DNA from: Thioploca ingrica | Lineage (GTDB): Bacteria > Pseudomonadota > Gammaproteobacteria > Beggiatoales > Beggiatoaceae | Assembly (NCBI GenBank): GCA_000828835.1 | Contig: AP014633.1 | Location: 2,852,001-2,916,000 of the forward strand | DNA length: 64,000 bases | Direction: 5' to 3' | Part shown: in pieces, positions 12,230-23,300 of the stretch | Position numbering within the stretch: position 1 is the stretch's first letter | Layout: each line of letters starts with the position of its first letter | The notes under the pieces: model-generated | The model's database searches: none | What the model was told of the DNA's origin: nothing | The model's input: the letters and a program-made list of their open reading frames with translations, nothing else | Program-made: the position numbers and the translations under genes

Positions 12230-12808
12230 ATGATAGTTAGTCACTTTTTATATGTATTATTTTTATTGTTAGTCGGATGGAGTGGATCGACTCATGCGGT
12301 GAACGTCGGTTATCCGGCACCCGATTTCACTTTATTTGATACGAGTGAAGAACCCATTAGTTTAACTGATTTTCGTGGTAAATATGTGGTATTAGAATGG
12401 TTTAACCCCCATTGTCGTGCGGTACAACAGCATCGAGAAATCGTGCGTAAGTTAGCGCATCACTACCAATGGCGAGGTATCATTTGGTTAGGGATTAATA
12501 GTACCCATTATATGACGCAAGAAGATAACTTGATGTGGCAGGAGACCAACCGGTTAAATTATCGTATTTTAGATGATTTCACCGGTGAAACGGCTCGCCG
12601 CTATCAAGTTAAAATAACGCCCCAGGTTTATATTGTCAATCCAATGGGAATTGTTATTTATAGCGGTGCAGTTGATGATAATGTGCGTGGAGATAAATCC
12701 CAACCTTTTAATTATGTGGCAGTGGCATTGGAAGAAATATTAACTGATCAGCCCATTACTTATTCACAAACGCAGCCCTATGGTTGCTTAGTTCAGTATC
12801 AGTACTAA
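12230..12808 (+). CDS. Secreted redoxin/thioredoxin-fold protein (AhpC/TSA-like)
   Basis: 192 residues with a signal peptide (FLYVLFLLLVGWSGSTHA), then a peroxiredoxin-like domain: VGYPAPDFTLFDTSEEPISL, FRGKYVVLEWFNPHCRAV and a C-terminal IVNPMGIVIYSGAVDD. The active-site region has a single Cys (NPHC followed by Arg where relatives usually have Pro). A second Cys sits in the C-terminal YGCLVQY, which matches the GCsVKY tail of this family. A periplasmic thiol-dependent role is likely, but the partner is unknown. AAGGAG precedes the ATG at good spacing. Confidence 0.82.
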   Translation: MIVSHFLYVLFLLLVGWSGSTHAVNVGYPAPDFTLFDTSEEPISLTDFRGKYVVLEWFNPHCRAVQQHREIVRKLAHHYQWRGIIWLGINSTHYMTQEDNLMWQETNRLNYRILDDFTGETARRYQVKITPQVYIVNPMGIVIYSGAVDDNVRGDKSQPFNYVAVALEEILTDQPITYSQTQPYGCLVQYQY

Positions 12809-12826
12809 ATTGGTTTTATTACCGTT

Positions 12827-13444
12827 TTAAATTCGAGTTTCTATTTCTAACCAATGATTTAAGTAGTTATGAACGGCTTCAACACCCAGCCATTTCAAAG
12901 CAGAAAACAGTTGTACGGTAATTGTTCCAGAGTGGCTTTCTAAATGTCGAGTGACTTGTTGTAACGTCGTACTCGCTTTACCGTAGCTCAGTTTATCTGC
13001 TTTGGTAAGCAAGATATGTACTGGCATTTGATATAATTGACACCAATTCAGTAGTTGTTGATCAAATTCAGTGAGGGGGTGACGTATGTCCATCATGAGC
13101 ACCAGTCCACGCAAACTATGGCGAGTGTGCAGATATCCCTCTAAAGTTTGTTGCCATTGTCGTTTAATCGCTAGGGGTGCTTTAGCAAAACCATACCCCG
13201 GTAAATCCACCAAGCGGCGATGCTCATCCAGTTGAAAAAAAATAATTTGTTGGGTACGACCTGGGGTTTTACTGGTACGTGCGAGGTTTCGTTGTCCCGT
13301 AATCGCATTAATCGCACTCGATTTACCGGCATTGGATCGTCCGGCAAAGGCCACTTCCCACCCGCTATCGTTCGGCAGTTGTGATAATTGATGAGCACTT
13401 AGCCAATAATGCGCTTGTCGATAAATAGCGGTTGATTTCGTCAT
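12827..13444 (-). CDS. engB: Ribosome biogenesis GTP-binding protein EngB (YsxC/YihA)
   Basis: 205-residue TRAFAC GTPase needed for large-subunit assembly. All motifs are visible: G1 GRSNAGKSSAIN, a G2 threonine in KTPGRTQ, G3 DLPGYGFA, G4 TKADKL and G5 SALK. Length is normal. It lies 53 bases downstream of clpA on the same strand and ends 18 bases from the convergent redoxin gene. Confidence 0.96.
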   Translation of the reverse strand: MTKSTAIYRQAHYWLSAHQLSQLPNDSGWEVAFAGRSNAGKSSAINAITGQRNLARTSKTPGRTQQIIFFQLDEHRRLVDLPGYGFAKAPLAIKRQWQQTLEGYLHTRHSLRGLVLMMDIRHPLTEFDQQLLNWCQLYQMPVHILLTKADKLSYGKASTTLQQVTRHLESHSGTITVQLFSALKWLGVEAVHNYLNHWLEIETRI

Positions 13445-13497
13445 GAAAGTAGTTCTCAGTTTTCATTGGGTTTCTTAGTTATTAAGCATCATCCCAT

Positions 13498-15771
13498 TCA
13501 GGCTGGGGTAGAATCAACAATATTAATACTTTCAAAGGTAAACACTAGTTTATCATCCGTTCCTTCTATTTTGACATGTCCCCCTTTTTCGAGTTTGCCA
13601 AATAATAGCTCTTCAGCCAAAGTTTTTCTAATTTGATCTTGAATTAACCGCACCATCGGTCTGGCACCCATGAGTGGATCGTAACCCCGCTTGGCTAACC
13701 AGCGACGTGCTGCTTCATCGATTTCCAGCGTGACATGTTTGTCTTCTAATTGGGTTTCGAGTTCGATAATAAATTTATCAACCACATGGGCAATAGTTTC
13801 GGGCGTTAACGCTTTGAATTGTACAATCGTATCTAACCGATTACGAAATTCTGGGGTAAAAGTGCGTTTAATGACTTCTATTGCATCACTGGAATGATCC
13901 TGTTGTTGGAAGCCAATGGAAGGACGACTGATTTGATCAGCACCGGCATTGGTCGTCATCACTAACACGACATTGCGAAAATCAGTTCGGCGTCCATTGG
14001 TATCGGTTAATGAGCCATGATCCATGACCTGAAGGAGTAAGTTAAATACATCTGGATGGGCTTTTTCAATTTCATCTAGCAACAATACTGCATGAGGATG
14101 TTTATTAATCGCTTCAGTCAATAAACCACCTTGATCAAAACCGACATAGCCCGGTGGGGCACCAATGAGACGGGAAACGGTGTGGCGCTCCATGTATTCC
14201 GACATATCAAAGCGGACGAGTTCGATGCCCATGATTCGCGCGAGTTGGCGAGTTACTTCCGTTTTACCCACGCCGGTTGGACCCGAAAATAAAAATGAGC
14301 CAATGGGTTTTTCTTGATTACCCAAACCACTGCGCGCCATTTTTATGGCAGTGGCTAACGTGCTAATGGCTTCGTCTTGACCATAGACGACCATTTTGAG
14401 ATCGCGTTCCAGGTTCTTTAAAACATCTTTATCCGAAGAGGAGACATTTTTGGGGGGAATCCGCGCAATTTTCGCGACAATATATTCTATATCATTGATA
14501 CCAATGGTTTTTTTACGTCGCGAAGGCGGCTGTAACCGCTGGCGTGCGCCGGCTTCATCGATAACATCAATGGCTTTATCCGGTAAATGTCTATCGTTGA
14601 TATAACGAGCGGATAATTCCACGGCGGCTCGTAATGCTTGGCGGGCGTATTTAATGTCGTGATGTTCTTCAAAGCGAGATTTTAAGCCATTCAGGATTTG
14701 TACCGTTTCTTCTACTGACGGTTCGGGAACATCAATTTTTTGGAACCGACGTGATAAAGCCCGATCTTTTTCAAAAATACCGCGATATTCTTGATAAGTG
14801 GTGGAACCAATACATTTTAGTTCACCCGAAGCTAATACCGGTTTGATCAGGTTAGAGGCATCCATCGCGCCACCAGAAGCGGCACCGGCACCAATAATCG
14901 TATGAATTTCGTCAATAAATAAAATGGCATTCGGTTCTTTACGTAACTGCGCTAAAATGGCTTTAAAGCGTTTTTCAAAATCGCCCCGATATTTGGTACC
15001 CGCCAATAAAGCGCCCATATCCAGCGCATAAATAGTGCTATCGGCGATGACTTCCGGCACTTTTTTATCGGTAATAAGTTTAGCTAAGCCTTCTGCTATT
15101 GCGGTTTTGCCGACCCCGGCTTCGCCTACGAGTAAAGGATTATTTTTCCGTCGTCTACATAAGATTTGTAAAGTCCGCTCGATTTCCATCTGTCGGCCGA
15201 TAAGCGGGTCAATCTTACCTATCATGGCTTGTTCATTCAGATTGATAGTATAAGATTCTAGCGGACTTTTAGTCGGGACGGTTTCATTAGTTTGTTCTTC
15301 TTCTTGAGAGGGAGGTAGCTCAGCATGGTTATCATTATCCACTTTAGAAATACCATGAGAAATATAATTAACGACATCCAAGCGGGCAACATTTTGTTTA
15401 TCAAGGAAATACACCGCTTGTGATTCGCGTTCACCAAAAATAGCCACTAATACATTAGCCGCTGTCACCTCTTTTTTTCCCGAAGATTGGACGTGAAAAA
15501 CCGCACGTTGTAATACCCGTTGAAATCCTAAAGTAGGTTGGGTATCACGGTCATCTTTTTTAGATAATTTGGGAGTACTTTCCTCTAAAAAATTGGCTAA
15601 ATCGCGTTTAAGTACACTCAGGTCAACTCCACAAGCACGCAGAATTTGGGCCGCAGAAGCATTATCTAATAAGGCTAATAATAGATGTTCTACTGTCATA
15701 AACTCATGACGCTTTTGGCGTGCTGATTGAAAAGCATTATTCAGCGTCAGTTCCAGTTCCTTACTTAACAT
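13498..15771 (-). CDS. clpA: ATP-dependent Clp protease ATP-binding subunit ClpA
   Basis: 757-residue HSP100 unfoldase that feeds substrates to ClpP. It has an N-terminal Clp repeat domain (residues 1-140) and two AAA modules with Walker A motifs GEAGVGKT and GPTGVGKT, Walker B LFIDEIHT and LLLDEIEK, and arginine-finger regions. The IGF loop (SRPSIGFQQ) that docks ClpP is present, which separates it from ClpB. The gene follows clpS, its adaptor, in the usual gammaproteobacterial order. Confidence 0.97.
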   Translation of the reverse strand: MLSKELELTLNNAFQSARQKRHEFMTVEHLLLALLDNASAAQILRACGVDLSVLKRDLANFLEESTPKLSKKDDRDTQPTLGFQRVLQRAVFHVQSSGKKEVTAANVLVAIFGERESQAVYFLDKQNVARLDVVNYISHGISKVDNDNHAELPPSQEEEQTNETVPTKSPLESYTINLNEQAMIGKIDPLIGRQMEIERTLQILCRRRKNNPLLVGEAGVGKTAIAEGLAKLITDKKVPEVIADSTIYALDMGALLAGTKYRGDFEKRFKAILAQLRKEPNAILFIDEIHTIIGAGAASGGAMDASNLIKPVLASGELKCIGSTTYQEYRGIFEKDRALSRRFQKIDVPEPSVEETVQILNGLKSRFEEHHDIKYARQALRAAVELSARYINDRHLPDKAIDVIDEAGARQRLQPPSRRKKTIGINDIEYIVAKIARIPPKNVSSSDKDVLKNLERDLKMVVYGQDEAISTLATAIKMARSGLGNQEKPIGSFLFSGPTGVGKTEVTRQLARIMGIELVRFDMSEYMERHTVSRLIGAPPGYVGFDQGGLLTEAINKHPHAVLLLDEIEKAHPDVFNLLLQVMDHGSLTDTNGRRTDFRNVVLVMTTNAGADQISRPSIGFQQQDHSSDAIEVIKRTFTPEFRNRLDTIVQFKALTPETIAHVVDKFIIELETQLEDKHVTLEIDEAARRWLAKRGYDPLMGARPMVRLIQDQIRKTLAEELLFGKLEKGGHVKIEGTDDKLVFTFESINIVDSTPA

Positions 15772-15898
15772 GTTTTGGACCTCTTCAATTTCATGCTATC
15801 TTTAAATGTTCATTTAATAAGCTATCACTTCTCGGCAAATGAGAATTTCCCCCGGTGTGACTCATAAAAATGGTCAACCCATGAGGAAGTTAATTCGG

Positions 15899-16219
15899 TT
15901 AGGCTTTTTCCATCGTACACAGCAGCGGATGTTTATTTTCTCTAGCATAATTATTAACTTGAGCAACTTTGGTTTCAGCAATCTCGCGGGTATAGGTACC
16001 GCATATTCCTTTTCCTTGGGTATGAACTTGTAACATCACACGTGTTGCTAATACCCGATCCATAGAAAAGAAAACTTCTAACACGTGGACAACAAACTCC
16101 ATTGGTGTATAGTCATCGTTTAAGATAATGACCTTATACAATGGTGGGCGTTTCAGTTTTGGTTTAGCTTCTTGAACGACAAAGTCATCGTTATAGGTGG
16201 TATTCGGTAAATTTGCCAT
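15899..16219 (-). CDS. clpS: ClpS adaptor protein
   Basis: 106 residues. ClpS delivers N-degron substrates to ClpA. The core signatures are [20 protein letters not shown] (substrate pocket N-D-D), a [14 protein letters not shown] helix-loop, and [16 protein letters not shown]. The start ATG at 16219 gives a normal-length protein with the usual flexible N-terminal tail. It lies about 130 bases upstream of clpA on the same strand. Confidence 0.96.
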   Translation of the reverse strand: MANLPNTTYNDDFVVQEAKPKLKRPPLYKVIILNDDYTPMEFVVHVLEVFFSMDRVLATRVMLQVHTQGKGICGTYTREIAETKVAQVNNYARENKHPLLCTMEKA

Positions 16220-16452
16220 AGCTCTTCACATGCCGTTTATAGGGTGAACCAATGTATTTTCATGGAAGATGAAGGAAGTGACACATAAGGTTATAATGTT
16301 CTCTAGTGAATGACAATCCTCGTCAGCAATTTTTTATTGGTTCAATCGGTTAAAGTACTCATGAGTGGATTCGGTTTAAAGTGATATTATTTTACACAAA
16401 AATTTCAATCTTCTACGTTAAAGTTTGAGGTATAACTTAAGAGATTTCAAGC

Positions 16453-16884
16453 ATGGAAGAAATAGCTGTTAAAACATCTCATTCCCCAACAAGCGTTAGT
16501 TTATTCCGCCATTTTGCTGCCCTATTTTACGACAGTTTATTGTTAGTTTCGGTACTTTTTTTTGCGACGGGATTGTTTCAATGGCTAACTCAAGGAAATA
16601 GCCCGCTTATTGTATTTAGAATCTATTTGTTGATGATTTGGTTTGGCTATTTTGCATGGCCTTGGTTACGGAGTGGACAGACATTAGGGATGAGTGCTTG
16701 GCGAATTCAGTTGCAAACCACGGACGGTAAGCCATTAAGTTGGCAACACGTTGGCCAACGTTTCTTAATGGCTATCGTATCATGGTTGGTTTTGGGAATG
16801 GGATTTTTTTGGGCGGTGGTGGATAAACAACACCGAACTTGGCATGACCTCGTTTCTCATACTCGGTTGGTTTATATTTCTTAA
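16453..16884 (+). CDS. RDD family membrane protein
   Basis: 143 residues with about three hydrophobic helices. The RDD signature pair is recognisable: FRHFAALFYDSLLLVS at the N-terminus (Arg and Asp of the name) and QTLGMSAWRIQLQTTDGKP followed by WHDLVSHTRLVYI at the end. The family is widespread. Some members have been linked to ion transport, but most have no known job and none is assigned here. It is divergent from clpS with about 230 bases between them. Confidence 0.88.
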   Translation: MEEIAVKTSHSPTSVSLFRHFAALFYDSLLLVSVLFFATGLFQWLTQGNSPLIVFRIYLLMIWFGYFAWPWLRSGQTLGMSAWRIQLQTTDGKPLSWQHVGQRFLMAIVSWLVLGMGFFWAVVDKQHRTWHDLVSHTRLVYIS

Positions 16885-16898
16885 TTTGAACCGGGTTT

Positions 16899-17362
16899 AG
16901 GTGTTCCGAAATAAAGGCAAATTCATCAAATTGCGCGAGAAACCTCGTCCTTCTCGTCCTTGAGGACGGGGAGGGATAGCGCATCGGCGGAAGCCGACCC
17001 AGTTCTCGCTCCTCTGGTGGTTAGGCTATCTCGGTAAGTAAAAATGAAGTGCTGGTCTTTCCCAGCGGTCCGGCGGTTAAGCCCTCCCCTTACGGGGCTA
17101 GTGACGCGGCGGTTTCCCGCCATTTCCCTTCAACAAGGCCACCCCGCGGCTGTGGCTAGCCACGACTAAAACCTTCGGGGCTTTACCTTTCCCCAGCATG
17201 ATTTAAGCCTTTTAGAGCAGCAGACTCAGGAAGCATCTGCTGGTAAGTTTTAACGACCTCGGGGTGGCGTAGCCACTCTGACTAGCGGCTTAGTCTGGTC
17301 AACCTCGCTTTGACAAGCTCCGCCCTTGAGGGCGGGGTAGTTGACTTACTTCGGAACATCCT
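16899..17362. mobile_element. GC-rich structured element with short terminal inverted repeats, possibly IS200/IS605-derived
   Basis: A roughly 460-base block much richer in GC than its surroundings, bounded by inverted TGTTCCGAA (16902-16910) and TTCGGAACA (17350-17358). Inside are strong hairpins: CGTCC-TTGA-GGACG at 16955-16968, GGCGG-TTTC-CCGCC at 17108-17121, and an 8-bp GC stem with the same TTGA loop at 17318-17337. Longer-range complements are CCACCCCG at 17139 and CGGGGTGG at 17260. The CCGCCC-TTGA-GGGCGG hairpin resembles the right end of IS200/IS605 elements carrying tnpB, and such ends encode guide RNAs. No tnpA or tnpB frame is present. It could be a non-autonomous relic or an unrelated structured RNA. 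Confidence 0.45.
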
Positions 17363-17381
17363 AATGAGAAATTAGAACCGG

Positions 17382-20300
17382 TTATAGCCAAGATTGGTTA
17401 CCACATTCTCCACCTGGCCAGACGAAAGATTCTAAGTCATCGTAATAAGTGCCCCAGAAAGTTCGAGTCGCTTTTTCTACACGCTCGCACTTTTGCGGAT
17501 CGTAAGCAAAAATAGTGGTTTGAGTGGGTTTATCATAATCAACACCGATAAGTAAAGAACCATTGGGTTGCATATCTAAACCTTCAATTTTCCCTTCGTT
17601 AGTCACATTCTCACAAGCCACTTTCAGTTCTTGAGTCTCTGGGTCATAAAACCACAAGGTTGTTCCGGTGGCAACATATAATTTGCTCCCTTGATAATCC
17701 CAAGCTACTCCCTCCATGGTAGGAGAATCAAATTGCTTGATCATTTCGCTATGACCGGTTTCGGGATCAATTTTAATGATACCATTCCATTTGTCAGCAC
17801 TGTTTTTGCCTTGATTTCTGCCCCATCCCCATAAGGTGTTATCTTTGGGATTTAAGCCTAATCCAGAGACTTTATTAAAGCCGGTGGGACCCACTGCAGA
17901 CACTTCACCGGTTTGTCGATTGATAGTGTAAAGATAGCCTCCCCGCGGTTGACCATCTACTTTAGCATTTTCACCCGCTGTACCATATAACAAGTTTGGA
18001 TCGGAAGGATCTAACGCTAACCCTTCAATGTCGTAACCTTTGTGGAGTGGACCTAAAGGTTCCATATCACCATCTAACCCACCGCTCAGATTGATTCTAA
18101 TCAATTGGGTATCGTTTATACCGGCATCATGAACAGCATAAACAATACAAGAAGGCGGTGCTACTCCAACGTAGAATGTTATCGGTTTAACTCCATTAAA
18201 AGTAAGCGTGTTATCTTTGGTTGAACGGTAACCAATATAAAGTTCAAACTGACCAGGATAAGGACTCAAATCACCTTCAAAAGCAGTTATTTTAACCGGT
18301 TGCTTCGGGTTGAATAACAAGGGTTGGGATTGAGCCGATTTTAATGACTGAAAGTCGAAATCCCACGGTGTCCACTGTTGTTGTTGGCCGTCATATTGTA
18401 AATAATAGGGAGTACCCTCTGCTGATTGGTAGTAAGCAATCATAATTAAATCAGCCGTTTGTGAAACTGAAGTTTGATTAGTAATCGTGGCCGAGATCTT
18501 GAGAATTTCAGCATCTAAGTAAGAAAGTAAAGCACCATTAGAACGTTTCTCACCCAAGGAAGTACGAATATCTTCTTCAAATTTGGCTGATAAATTCTCG
18601 GTTTGCTGACCCGTCTTTAGATCTAGAACTTTTACCGCTGGCGTCTGTGGTTCAGCTACTGGTTCATCTTTCTGACCCAAATTTTGTTGTGTACCGGAGG
18701 TCAGTTGGATACCGGTGGCCGCCATGGTCACATTATTGCCAATCTTTAATTTGCTCCCTTTCACATTGTCACCGATAACAACATTTTCAAGGTAACTATT
18801 AGCCACAATCGCCACATTATCTAACCGAGCCGGAGATTCTGGGTCGCCAATAATTTTACCTTGTAAATTACCACCGTTAAGTGAGGTATTCGGTGCTAAT
18901 TTGACGTCACGCACGGTCCCTCCTCTGGAAGTAATAACTTGACCTGACAGAGTACCGCCAGCGAGTGTCGTTCCTTGAAATTCGATATCAGCTAGGGTGC
19001 CTTGATTCTTCACTTTTTGGCCAATAATGGCATTTTCAACATAGCCATCTTTAGCAACAGTGAGTGAATCTAAACGTGCCGGTGATTGAGCATCTCCTTG
19101 AATCTGACCGTGTAATTCGCCTCCTTTGAGTTGAGTACTGGCACCGAGCGACACATTTTCAAGGATACTACCACTCGCATTGATTTGACCTTCTAAATTA
19201 CCGCCTACCAAATGAGCTTGATTTAATTCCACATCACTGATAGTTCCGTTATTAATAATTTCATTGTTCAATACGCCACCCGTTAAGCGGCTATCTGCTT
19301 GTACCGTGATATCAGATACTTTACCTAAATTAATGACGGTACCCGCTAAGGTGGCATTGGTCAGTTTACCTTGTTCATTAATCGTTATATTTTCCAATAC
19401 TTGTCCATTGCCATTAATTTTACCAGTAATAAAAGTATCAGTAACAAAATGTGGCTGTTCAGCAAACGTAACATCAGCTGAGAATTTGAATCCTGCTGGT
19501 ACACTTACATTGCTACCAATTCTCACATTCTCGAGTTGGGTATCCGGCGTAATAATGACATTTTCTAATAGGGGTCGAGAATCACCTTTACCGGTTCCTT
19601 TAATATAACCTTGCAAGCGACCGCCATCTAGCTGAGTATTTTCAGCTAATACCACATCTTGGATAATTCCACCACTGACATTCTCGATATGTCCGGTGAG
19701 AGTACCACCGGTTAATTGGGTACCTCTAAATTGAATATCTGTTATCGTACCTTGATTGGTAATTTGACCGCCGACTTTGCCGCCCATAAGCGTGCTGTGC
19801 TCTGCTATAGTCACATCGCGGATAACGCCATTTGCCGGACTTTCATTCTCAATGGTACCGGCTAAAATGCCACCTTCTAAACTAGCACCTTTAAATTTCA
19901 CATCCCGGATTTCACCATGATTAAGGACATATCCAGTGATATTACCCCCCGTTAAGGTACTTTCCGGTTGGAGTACGAAATTGCCTATCCAACCATTATT
20001 AACGATGGTACCCTGTAATATAGCTGCAGAGATATTACCTTCTTCACCAATAGTGATATCTTTACCCGTTTGCCAATTTAAATGACAAACAACATTAATA
20101 ACCGAAGTCAGCGGACAAAGCATAATATCTGCTGGGGTCGTTTTTATGGTAGCCGGCAGTTTTTCCACACGAATAGTTGCCGTTGGTTGTGTTCCTAGCG
20201 TTGCTCCACCCGTCGGACTAGCTAAGTGAATTAAAAAGTAATCAGTATCAGTAAAGTGTTCTGGTGCAATCGTGATTGCAACCGTTTTATTGCTGTCATC

Positions 20301-23300
20301 ACCCGCTGACCATTGTAAAGTCCCTTTCAGGTTATCAATCTGAACACCTTGATCATCAACAGTGTAATAATTCACTTCGATTTTGCCTTCAGTTCCTTCA
20401 GTGCGCGTTACTGTCAGGGTTAGATCACTTGCTTGTGAATTAACCTTGAATTCAGTTTGAGCAAATTGTAACTGTCCAGCATGGGTTACAACATTTGACG
20501 TAAAAGTAATTTTGCAGACTTTATTTGCATCCAACTTAACATGACCCTGTGCATCACAATCACCACCAATTTCACTTAAACTAAAACCTTTAGCTGACGT
20601 TGCTTCTAGCGTGACTTCTGTATCGTTAGGATAGCTCGCACTACAAGTGGTATTGGAACAATCTAGTCCTTTGGGTTGACTGGTAACGGTGCCAGTACCT
20701 ATAATTTCTAGGGTCAAGATTTTTTGGTTTGGAGTAGTAGTAGGCACTACCGGTTCAAAGGTAGCAGTACAAGTTTTATTTTGACTCATATTGACGACCA
20801 CGGTAGCTTCAGTGCCGCTACAATCACCCGCCCAGTGAGTGAAAATTGAACCTTGTTTAGGAATAGCCGTTAGGGTAACGGGGGTTTCCTTTGCATAGGA
20901 GAAACAGTCGGTACCACATTTTTCAACTCTGACATTACCGGATAATTGGGGTGAAATTAAACCACTGCCGCTACCGGCGGTTGCTACCGTTAAATTAACT
21001 AATTGGTTTAAATCAACCCCAGCGCAACTTAAATTGTATTTAATAACCGAATAACTTGAATCATTGCTGGTTAAATTCAACACGGCAGTTTGTGTACCTA
21101 AGATAGCTGGGGTACATTGCATTGTCAGCGTTTGAGCCGGAGCATTATTCGCGATGATTAAAGGGAAAGTAGGACTCTTTAAGCTAAAACTATTGGGATG
21201 AGTTCCTGTAATTGGAATGGTGGCCAAATCTACTGTTAAGTCTTTAGAGCCAACCTCTTTAATTTCAAGCGTTTTACTGATAGGAGTACCGACCGGACCC
21301 GCGCCAAAGTCTATCGTACCACCGGGTAACACCGGCGAGGAACTATAACCGGGAGCGGCTACGCCAATACATTGTAAATTATAACTTACTTCCGGCAGCG
21401 TTAAATCGTTGGTCGTAAAACGGACTCGGTCAGTATAGGTGCCTTCTTGTGACGGCTGACATCGGAAGGTAACCAGCACACCGGGTTCACCATCCCGAAT
21501 TGTTAAATTGGGAAAGAAAGAAGGACTAACTAAGGTAAATTCTTTTAACAGGGGTAAATCGGCTAATTGTACTACTAAAGGAAAATTACCAATTTCTTTA
21601 ATAGTAAAAGTTTTATCACGGGATGTTTCTATCGTTACCTTTCCAAAGTCAAGCGTATCACCAGGAAAAACGGGGGTAGAATGATAACGTGCTCCAGCCG
21701 CCGGTGGACCTCCTTTACAAGTCAAGTCATAAACGGGTTCTGGATAATTAACAGCATTGGTCGTTAACTTTAATTTAGCAGTGTATATTTTGCCCTCTTC
21801 GTGTGGTTGACATTGCGCAGTAATCGCTTGGCTTTCACCACTATCATTGGCAATGGTGAGCGGAAAAGTAATTGCAACTAAGCTAAAAACCGCTTCAGCA
21901 TCATCAAGTAAAGTAGCCGACTTGATTTCTAAATCAGCCGTGCCGATTTCTTGAATTTCAAGCGTTTTTTCGCCTTCGGTTTCAATCGGTACTTCGCCAA
22001 AATCGAGTGTTCCACTGGGTGCAATGGGCTTGGAATCGTAAAGGGGTTGTACACCAGTACAGGTTAATTGATAGGTTACTTGATGTTCGATAGGCTGCGT
22101 ATTAGGAGTAGGCGACGTATTAGGATCAGTATTATATAAAATTAAAGTAGTAGTTAATTTCTTTTCAGTGGTTGGTTTACATTGAAACTTAATCTGTGTC
22201 GACTCGTTTTCTCCAAGCGTAATCGGGAGAGAAGCCTCCATAGTAAAATTATCAGTGATAAGAGTTTCTTGTCCCCTCGATAGAACTTCACTGTTTAAAT
22301 CTAATATTAAATCACTGCTTCCCTTATTTTGAATAGTCAGAATTTTTTCTGCCATTGAACCAAGTAATACTTTACCAAAATCAAGAGTACCGTTAGGAGG
22401 AACCGGTGTAGAATCATAAACAGCCGATTTACCGGTACAACTCAAAGGATATGTCACTGTTGGAATCTTTGGATCATTCGTAGTTAACTGCAAGGTAGCC
22501 TTATATACACCTTTATCCTTTTGAGGATGACATTCTATGATAACCAATTTATCCTCACCACTTGCAAGTGATAAAGGAAACGATAGATTTTCACTCAGTG
22601 GAAAGATGTTTTTATCTGTACCTGTAATAGATAGTGATTTTACTGTTAGGGGTAAGTTACCCTTATTTGTAACTGTGAAATTCCTCATCCCCCTCTCATC
22701 AGGCCACCATATCCACTCAACTTCTCCGAAATCAAGTGGTTGCCCAGGGGTTGGATCAGAACTATATTCAGGCGCTAACCCGGTGTAGCTAAAAGTGTAC
22801 TGCACACTACTTTTATCCGGGTCATTAGTCTCTAGCTTTAAAGTTGTAGAAAAATCCCCATGAGTTTGGGGAGTCAATTTGATTTTAAGTTCTTGCGTAC
22901 TTCCTTTAGAGATAGTTAAAGGTAAACTTGTCAAGATAGCAATTTCATCTACATTACCATTTGAAATAGAAGGATTTTTTATTTCCAGAGAATTATTGCC
23001 AATATTTGTAATTTGAATTGTCGTTTCACCGACTTGCCCAACGTTAATTTGGCCTACGTTTATGGTAGCGGTATTAGAAGAATCTAAAAGAGGAGTTGAT
23101 TGATAATCGGGTGCGGGTGATTGTATTTGACCGTTCAAACACCATTTTGTTATCGTCACTGGTGATGATGATGTATCGGTATTATTATTAGTTATAGCTA
23201 AAGTCCAAGTACCCTTAATTGGGCTACCAATAAATGTACTTAGGGATTGGATATCTTGTCCATTAAGATTAAGTGAAAGATTAGAAAAACTAGAAAGATC

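Noticed and set aside
16772-17123. Overlapping minus-strand frames across the GC-rich element
   Set aside because: No family resemblance, and the sequence is better explained as structured non-coding DNA with hairpins.
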